Source of the DNA: Pipra filicauda
Lineage: Eukaryota; Chordata; Aves; Passeriformes; Pipridae
Length of the DNA: 64,000 bases
Assembly (NCBI RefSeq): GCF_003945595.2
Contig: NW_024104445.1
Coordinates: 902,421 to 966,420, forward strand
Direction: 5' to 3'
Shown here: positions 57,901 through 64,000 of the stretch, piece by piece
Layout of the letters: every line of letters starts with the position of its first letter
Position numbering within the stretch: the stretch's first letter is position 1
Translations under genes and position numbers: made by a program
Notes under the pieces: generated by a model
Database searches by the model: none
Told to the model about the DNA's origin: nothing
The model's input: the letters and a program-made list of their open reading frames with translations, nothing else

Positions 57901-58870
57901 TCCTCAGCTCAAGCGCCGGGCGCTGAGGAAGACTCTGGTCACCGGAGCACACGGAGGGAGGGGACAGGGAGGTGCGGGGGTGCCCTGGGAGCCCCGGGGA
58001 GCCCTGGCCCCTCTATCCCGGGTGTGTGGATGTCCCTCTCCCCCCGGGGTCCGGACTCACTCTGTCGGTGGCCGCGGGGCTCTGCCGGTGCCGGGCAGGG
58101 CGGTGGCTCCCGGTGCTCCCGGCTCCACAGGGTCCTCATCTTCCTGGCCACATAGCGGCAGGCTGGGGGGAAAGGGGAGACCCCTGCTCACTGCAGGAAC
58201 CTGAAACAACCCCAAAACGCCCTCCCCAGCGAGCCCAGAGCGGGACCTCTCGCTGAGCTGGAGGTCCACATAGAAGGGGATCGTGGCGGGGCTTGCGGGA
58301 CCCGCGGCAGGTTATGGCCAAAAGCAGCAGAGGGAATGGAGGGACTGGGTTTGACAGGCTAAAAGGGAGTTGTTAGTGTGTCTGGAGCCCTGGCTGTGTT
58401 TCCAGCTACTCCAGCCTTTCTCCCCCCACGAGCCAAAGCCATAAAACACGCGGAGTGTTTACCCTGCGGGAACCCCTCTGAGCTCCCTCGCCTCAAACCA
58501 GAGGTTTCCTTACCGTCGATAATTACTCAAACCATTTTTGTCGCGGGCTCGGCAAATCCGTCCTTCCCAGCCGGCCTGGCTCTGCCTCCCCCTCCTCTCG
58601 CAGCAGCTCTGCAGTGTTGACTCACCAAGCCCGGCTCCCTCCTTCCCTCCCTCCCTCCTTCCCACGGGGATGCTGCTCCCGGAACGCCCGGTCACGCGCG
58701 GGGCGGTGGCTCAGCCCGGCGCTGCCCCCGGGATCCCTGCCCAGGAATGCGATCCCTGCTCCTCCCGGATGGGAGAAAGTGCTCTGAGTGTTGGCTCCGG
58801 GGTTTGAGCCGGCCGCGGGGGAGAGGGAAAGGAAAGGAAAGGGAAAAGTGGCCTGGCCGTGGCTGGAGGA
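57900..58870. promoter_or_regulatory. CpG-rich block with no assigned gene
   Basis: Dense CpG and GC boxes (for example GCCCGGTCACGCGCGGGGCG near 58687) contrast with the sequence on both sides. It looks like a promoter-type CpG island about 4 kb downstream of TMEM268. On the minus strand a possible exon with acceptor and donor lies within it (58061-58162). I could not connect it to a known gene. Confidence 0.5.
58061..58162 (-). other. Possible minus-strand exon, unassigned
   Basis: A pyrimidine-rich TTTCCCCCCAG acceptor precedes 58162 and a strong GACAGA|GTGAGT donor follows 58061. The 102 bases between are open in two of three frames; one frame reads CRYVARKMRTLWSREHREP, the other is acidic and proline-rich. 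It may be coding, a non-coding exon of a lncRNA, or chance. No family is recognised. Confidence 0.25.
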
Positions 58871-59044
58871 GCTGCTGGTGGTGCCTTGTGGCTGCTGGAG
58901 GACCTGGGTTTGAGACGTGGGAGCTCATCAGCTGAGCTGGGTGGGATCACTGCGGTGGGCACTGTGCTTGTGCAAGGCAGGGGAGAAGAGTGGGATGTTT
59001 CTTCTTTTCTGCTGTCGTCTGGGTGCTGCAGGGACATGGATATC

Positions 59045-59185
59045 TTAGAATCACGGGATAGTTTGGGTTGGAAGGGACCTTAAAGATCATCTAGTTCCGA
59101 AGCCGTGCTGTGGGCAAGGATACCCCACACAATCCTTCCATTCCCCATCCAGACCTTTGCACCTTTTTACACCCTGTCCCAGTGA
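59045..59185 (-). mobile_element. CR1 3' tail, diverged
   Basis: GAATCACGGGATAGTTTGGG, TTGGAAGGGACCTTAAAGAT at the tail end; the rest is weak. Confidence 0.85.
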
Positions 59186-59837
59186 CTGAGGGGGGAGGAA
59201 AGGGTGACATCTCCAGCAGAAAAGATGCAGGCAGAGGCTTTGCTTTCTCCAGGATCCTTTGGGATCCCACCTTCAGAGCACTGATGGATTTTAGTCCTCA
59301 GTGCAACCAGTTACTGAAGCAATGCAGGTTTTGTACATTTTCCAGACCTTGCTGCTGTTTGTACTTGTCTGTGCTCCTTAATCTCAGCCAGGTGAGCTCT
59401 GAAAGCTTCTGCTTTGCCTTTTGACCAGGGCAATGTGTTTCCCATCTCCAAACCGAGCACTCGCTGATCCAGGCAGGTCAGACTTTGTTTTCCATGGCCT
59501 TGCCTTGGGATTGTGTGAGGTTGGTCAGAGATGTGGCTGATGGAGGGCAGGGATAGTCTCTGCCAGGGCTGCACAGCCCAGGCTGCTGCAGCACAGTCTG
59601 TGAGATCAGTGTGTGAGAGAGATGAGCTGATGTCTCACCACCCACTCTGTCTTGGTCCTCCATGGTGGAAGGTCTGAGTAAGCCCTGATGGGCTGAAAAC
59701 TGTAAAATACAGCATAGAAACCTTCAGCTCAGCTGGTGGCCTGTGGTGCTGCTCTGTGGTGCCAGTGACAGGCAAAAGCTTGAGTGGCCATGAAGAGCAG
59801 CCTCTGCCTAAACCATTGATGACTCCCTGTCACACCA

Positions 59838-60375
59838 TCAGATCACAGAAGGGCTCAGGTGGAAGGGACCACAGAGGGTCATCTGGTGCCACCTCCCTGC
59901 TCCAGCAGGGCCATCCCAGAGCACATGGCACAGGATTGTGTCCAGATGGGTCTGGGATATCTCCAGTGAGGGAGACCACCCCCTCTCTGGTCTCTGTTCA
60001 GCCACTACACAGCAAAGAAGTTCTTCCTCATGTCCAGGTGGAACTTCCTGGGCATCAGTTCCTGCCCATTCCTCCTGTGCCATTGCTGGCCCCCCCGAGC
60101 AGAGCCTGGTCCATCCTCTGCCCCCTCCCTGCAGACCTTGCCAGATATTGAGGAGGTCCCTTCTCAGTGTCTTTTCTTGAGGCTGAACAGCCCCAGCTCC
60201 CTCAGCCTTTCCTGGTCAGGGAGATGCTCCATCCCTTCAGCATCTTTGTAGCCTCTGTTGGACCCACTCCAGGAGCTCCACATCTCTCTTGAGGAGCCCA
60301 GAACTGGACACAGCACTCCAGATGTGGCCTCCATTGAAGCCTGCAGGAGCTTGTGATGCAAGATCTGTAGGTGTT
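59838..60375 (-). mobile_element. CR1 LINE 3' end, about 540 bp
   Basis: CAGATCACAGAAGGGCTCAG and GGTGGAAGGGACCACAGAGG at the tail, then GAAGTTCTTCCTCATGTCCA and CTCCACATCTCTCTTGAGGA. A different subfamily from most copies here. Confidence 0.88.
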
Positions 60376-62365
60376 AAAAAAAAATAATCAAGAGAAAACC
60401 CCCAATCCCTGAGGAACACCCTCCAGACCTCCCTCCTGAACCTCTCAACCTCCAACCCCCTCTGGAACGGGAAGGAACAATCCTTCCCATTCTCAGATGA
60501 GCTCCCCAGGATGAGGGGAATGACTGTACCTTGTACTGAAGCACAGAGTGAAGGTGGCTGGAGGAGCGAACTGCTCTTCTGAGGCTTTGCTGCTGGCAAT
60601 TCGGCTCCCCCCGACTCCACACATGGCCCTTGGGTGTTCCCCTCTGCCAAATGTCGCTGTGGAGCTGCTGCCTTGGGTGTGCAGGCACATCCCTCTAGAT
60701 GGTGCTAAGATAAAGAGAAAAGATGGGTGGTGAGAGGCCTGGGAAGAGGGATGTCCTCCTGGGCGTGGGCTCTGCTCATCTGGCCCTGCCAGAGGTCTCC
60801 TGGGTGAGGAGAACACCTCCCTGTCCTCTTGCTCCCAGCGAGGCTCCCTTGCCCTCCTCCAGGTGCTCTCCTGTGGTGCTCATCGTGTCCATTGGCAGCA
60901 AACACATCCCAGACCCTTCTCTCACTTCTTGTTTCCCTTGCTCATGTTCAAGACTCCACAAATTCATCATGATTTTAATCAGTGCATCTTCTCCCACCCG
61001 TGCACGGGATCAAACAAGTTGTACTTTTAATGGCAAAAATCCATCTTGGCTGGTTTTTTCCACTTCAACCCGTTTTACTGAGCAGCACAGCTAAGACTCA
61101 TCAGCTGAGTCCTCTTCTATCTCATGCACCATTAAGCAGAATCTTAACCAAATTCAAGCATGGATAATGTTTGATTTATTGATGTGGGCAATCAAAAGAG
61201 AATTCAGCCTGGCTGCCAGAGAACAGCAAGGATTAGTGTGAAGGGAAGTCATTTAGGTCCACAGCTGAACAGATTTTACTGTGGAGTCCCAGATGGGCAG
61301 TAAATGAGCTGTTGAAAGAGAGATGTTAGAAGAGACTTTTAAAAAAGAATAGCCATGTTCAGGTCTGGTTTTTTTTTTCCCACTAAGTGTAAATAGGGTG
61401 AAGAACAACTCTGTGAACCTCAATAGCACTGATGAGGTGAGCTGAGCTCCTCTCCCCGTGCCTTCTGCAGAGGGAGAGGATGTTCCTACACTCTGAAGGT
61501 ACCAGGGCACAACCAGGCAGTTCCTTGGCATGGACAGGCTTAGCTTGATTGGGATTGAGGAATCTTCAGCTCCCACCCAGGAATGTGACCACAGAGCAGC
61601 CTCACAGGGGGGTTTTGGTGCTGGTCCTGTGCACTCAGCTCTGACAGCTGCCCCTCTGTCACCACTTCCCTCAGTCACTGAGAGAGCCTGTTACATGTTT
61701 TACTTGCTCCCCAATCTAGATTTGTTGGCCTGAGTGTTGTATGTGGTTTCAACTGATACAGGAGGACTGCTTTTGCCAAGTTTTCTTTCCAAGAATGGCT
61801 CAGCTCCATTTGTGATGAGCCCATAAACTGGATTAAGGGCTCAGAGACAGATTTTCTAGTATTTGAAACCCATAATCTGGGCTGGGTTTTCAGCACAGCT
61901 CAGTGCCCTTGTAAGCAGCAAATTATGGTCGTTAAGTGCTCAGCACTTTGTGGTTTGTAGTAGGCTGCTCGAGGCCATGGTTTCTGTGAAGCAGCACCCA
62001 GAGCTCTGGGATCTTGGGAAAAGCAGGGCAGTGTTCCCAGTGCTGATGTGAGAACTGAGCTTTTCTGACAATGAGACTCCCCAGCCCCTTGATTTTCCTT
62101 TCCAAGAAGCGCAAAGAGCTCTAAAGAATGAGTCATCAAGTCAGTCCATGCTCTGCAGACAACCTGCCACCCATTCAGGCTCTGATATTGCCCATGACAG
62201 AACATCACCTGAAGCTCAGGAGGGACCCCATCTCCAGCCAGCAGGCTGATGCCATTTCAGAGCATCTCTGCTGTGGCCACCTCTGAGACCTGTGGGGAGT
62301 CTGCAGAGAGCCCTCAGTTAAACCAGGGCTGTTCCAGGGAGTGATGTGGCCACAGCTCAGTCAGA

Positions 62366-62725
62366 CTCACAGACAGGTTTGGGTTGGAAGGGACCTTAAA
62401 GATCATCTCATTCCACCCCTGCCATGGGCAGGGACACCTTCCGCCAGCCCAGGTTGCTCCAAGCCCCGTCCAACCTGGCCTTGGACACTTCCAGGGATGG
62501 GGCAGCCACAGCTTCTCTGGGCAACCTGTGCCAGGGCCTCCCCACCCTCACAGGGAACAATTCCTTCCCAATATCCCATCTAACTGTGCCCTCTTTCAGT
62601 TAGAAACAATCTCCCTCTTATCCTGTCACTCCATGCCCTTGTCCAAAGTCTCTCTCCAGCTCTCCCAGAGCCCCTTCAGGGAAATGCCCACAATTTGCCC
62701 AAGTGTGTTGTGGATTTTCCCTCCC
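62366..62725 (-). mobile_element. CR1 LINE 3' end, about 360 bp
   Basis: CACAGACAGGTTTGGGTTGG, AAGGGACCTTAAAGATCATC, GCCACAGCTTCTCTGGGCAA and TCCAGCTCTCCCAGAGCCCC. Confidence 0.92.
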
Positions 62726-63087
62726 AGCCCTTCTCCCAGTGCTTCAGCTCAGCTCCATGGTGGCACCTTCCTTTGAACACCAGTTTGCTCAGGAGGACAT
62801 AACCTGGGGGAGATGGGTTTGGGGAGATGGGGGTGAGGATCTGGTCCAGTTCAGAAGAAAGGACAGGTGACATTTATCATCCAGGGGACTGCAGACCAGC
62901 TCAGGAGCAGCTCAGAGGGCTCTGTAAACACGGTGCTGCTGCTGTTGACTTCTGTGCTGAAAATAACCATGGATGAACTGATACCCTGTGCTGGAAAACC
63001 TCACTGGCATCAGGAGGAGTCAAGGAATAAGCAAAGCATCAACAAGTCCACACAGGGCTTCCTGCAGAGGTCTTGGGATGGAGGGGT

Positions 63088-63206
63088 CTCAGAATCACAG
63101 AACCTGCTGAGCTGGAAGGGATCCACAAGGATCGAGTCCAACTCTGCCCTGCACAGGACCATCCCCAACACTCACACCACGTCCCAGTGCCCAGGAGGCT
63201 CTTGAG
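63088..63206 (-). mobile_element. CR1 3' tail
   Basis: TCAGAATCACAGAACCTGCT, GAGCTGGAAGGGATCCACAA, TCCAACTCTGCCCTGCACAG. Same kind as 16564 and 54543. Confidence 0.88.
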
Positions 63207-64000
63207 ATGGTGATTATAGATAACAGAAACACGGAAAAGGATTTTTTTTTGGAGCCGAAAAATGGCATCGTTTTTTTTTCCAGATGCTTCGTTCTTGGCA
63301 CGGATGGTGGGGAATTTCGGTTGATTCAAACATTCCTCAGGTGGTTGTGGCTCTTGGTGACCTCTTTGCTGTGGCACTGGTGCTCATTTCTGCTGCTGGG
63401 CCCGTGCCACCAGCCCAGCCCAGCTCTTCCTCTCCCACCTGGATCCAGTCGTGGCAAACAGAACATTCCTGAGTAATTGGTCCTGATGTTCACAAGTCTG
63501 AGGAGAGGTGAAGGTGGCTGCAACGCAAAACCAGCCCAAAATCCTCTGCCTGTGCCTTTGGCAAGGTGACAGCCCTGCTGAAAGGAAACAGAGACACCAG
63601 CCCAACTCAGAAATAAATAACCATGACACGGAAAGTGCCCAGCCCAGGGAGAGATCCAGGAGGATGGGGGGGCTTGTAAGAGCCCCAGGGCGAGCCAGCA
63701 GATTGGTTTGTGCCCCGTGGAGCTCAGGCAGGTGTTGGCAGCGATGCCAGCCCGGCTTGGCACATCCCCAGACCCTCTGAGCCGAGACTGGCAAGGCGAG
63801 AGATCCCTCAGGACACTTTCCACTGCCTGCTGGTTGCTCATCATTCCCATGGCACGGGAGCCATGGCCTGGCCCGCTCTCTCTGTGCTTGTCATTCTTGG
63901 CAGGGCACTTCTGCAATTACTGGCACCCTCTGGAGGAGCAGCAGTTTGGGATGATCTGCCCCCAAAGCACAGGATAAAGATCCTGGTCCCCTGCAGCTTC

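Larger units (their letters stand above)
58871..64000. other. Intergenic with several CR1 fragments, no gene seen
   Basis: Four minus-strand CR1 copies (59045, 59838, 62366, 63088) separated by unique-looking DNA. No exon of the expected next gene (TNFSF15, by vertebrate gene order) is recognisable. Confidence 0.5.

Noticed and set aside
54100..64000. Exons of TNFSF15, expected next by gene order
   Set aside because: No TNF-homology segment could be read on the minus strand; the gene probably lies beyond the window.
1..64000. CRISPR arrays, operons or bacterial-type elements
   Set aside because: The DNA is vertebrate nuclear sequence with introns and LINEs; none of these structures is present.

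Overview
This is vertebrate nuclear DNA, almost certainly from a bird. Coding exons are few, short and bounded by GT/AG splice sites. The interspersed repeats are almost all 3' ends of CR1 LINEs, about twenty of them, the typical avian pattern. The three recognisable genes are in the conserved vertebrate order WHRN - ATP6V1G1 - TMEM268 (human 9q32). I cannot name the species.

Layout. 1-4128 is intron 1 of WHRN (minus strand). 4129-4728 is WHRN coding exon 1 (helical HHD domain plus the first part of PDZ1), inside a CpG island of about 3.7-5.4 kb that carries the promoter and two small tandem repeats. 5.4-30.8 kb is a gene-poor spacer between the head-to-head promoters of WHRN and ATP6V1G1. 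It holds CR1 fragments, one minus-strand solo LTR (26105-26803), a 32-bp minisatellite, and a tRNA-headed SINE with intact Pol III boxes (about 22112-22375) that resembles the ancient LF-SINE family. 30.8-31.1 kb is the ATP6V1G1 promoter, built from repeated GGGCGTG boxes. The gene has three coding exons (31031-34888) encoding 118 aa, a complete V-ATPase G1 subunit. 34.9-43.8 kb is a spacer. TMEM268 follows with eight coding exons (43851-53984) that join in frame to 342 aa, the human length. 54.1-64 kb contains no gene I can name, but has a second CpG-rich block (57.9-58.9 kb) with one possible minus-strand exon.

The genes do not form a functional unit. Whirlin is a scaffold of hair-cell stereocilia and photoreceptors, ATP6V1G1 is a housekeeping subunit of the proton pump stalk, and TMEM268 is a two-pass membrane protein. 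No new multi-gene system is visible. The observations most worth checking are the conserved-looking SINE, the phased GC-box array with an in-frame upstream AUG at ATP6V1G1, the duplicated motif at the WHRN promoter, and the unassigned CpG island at 58 kb. All identifications rest on reading the sequence and on remembered family features; no alignment or database search was run.
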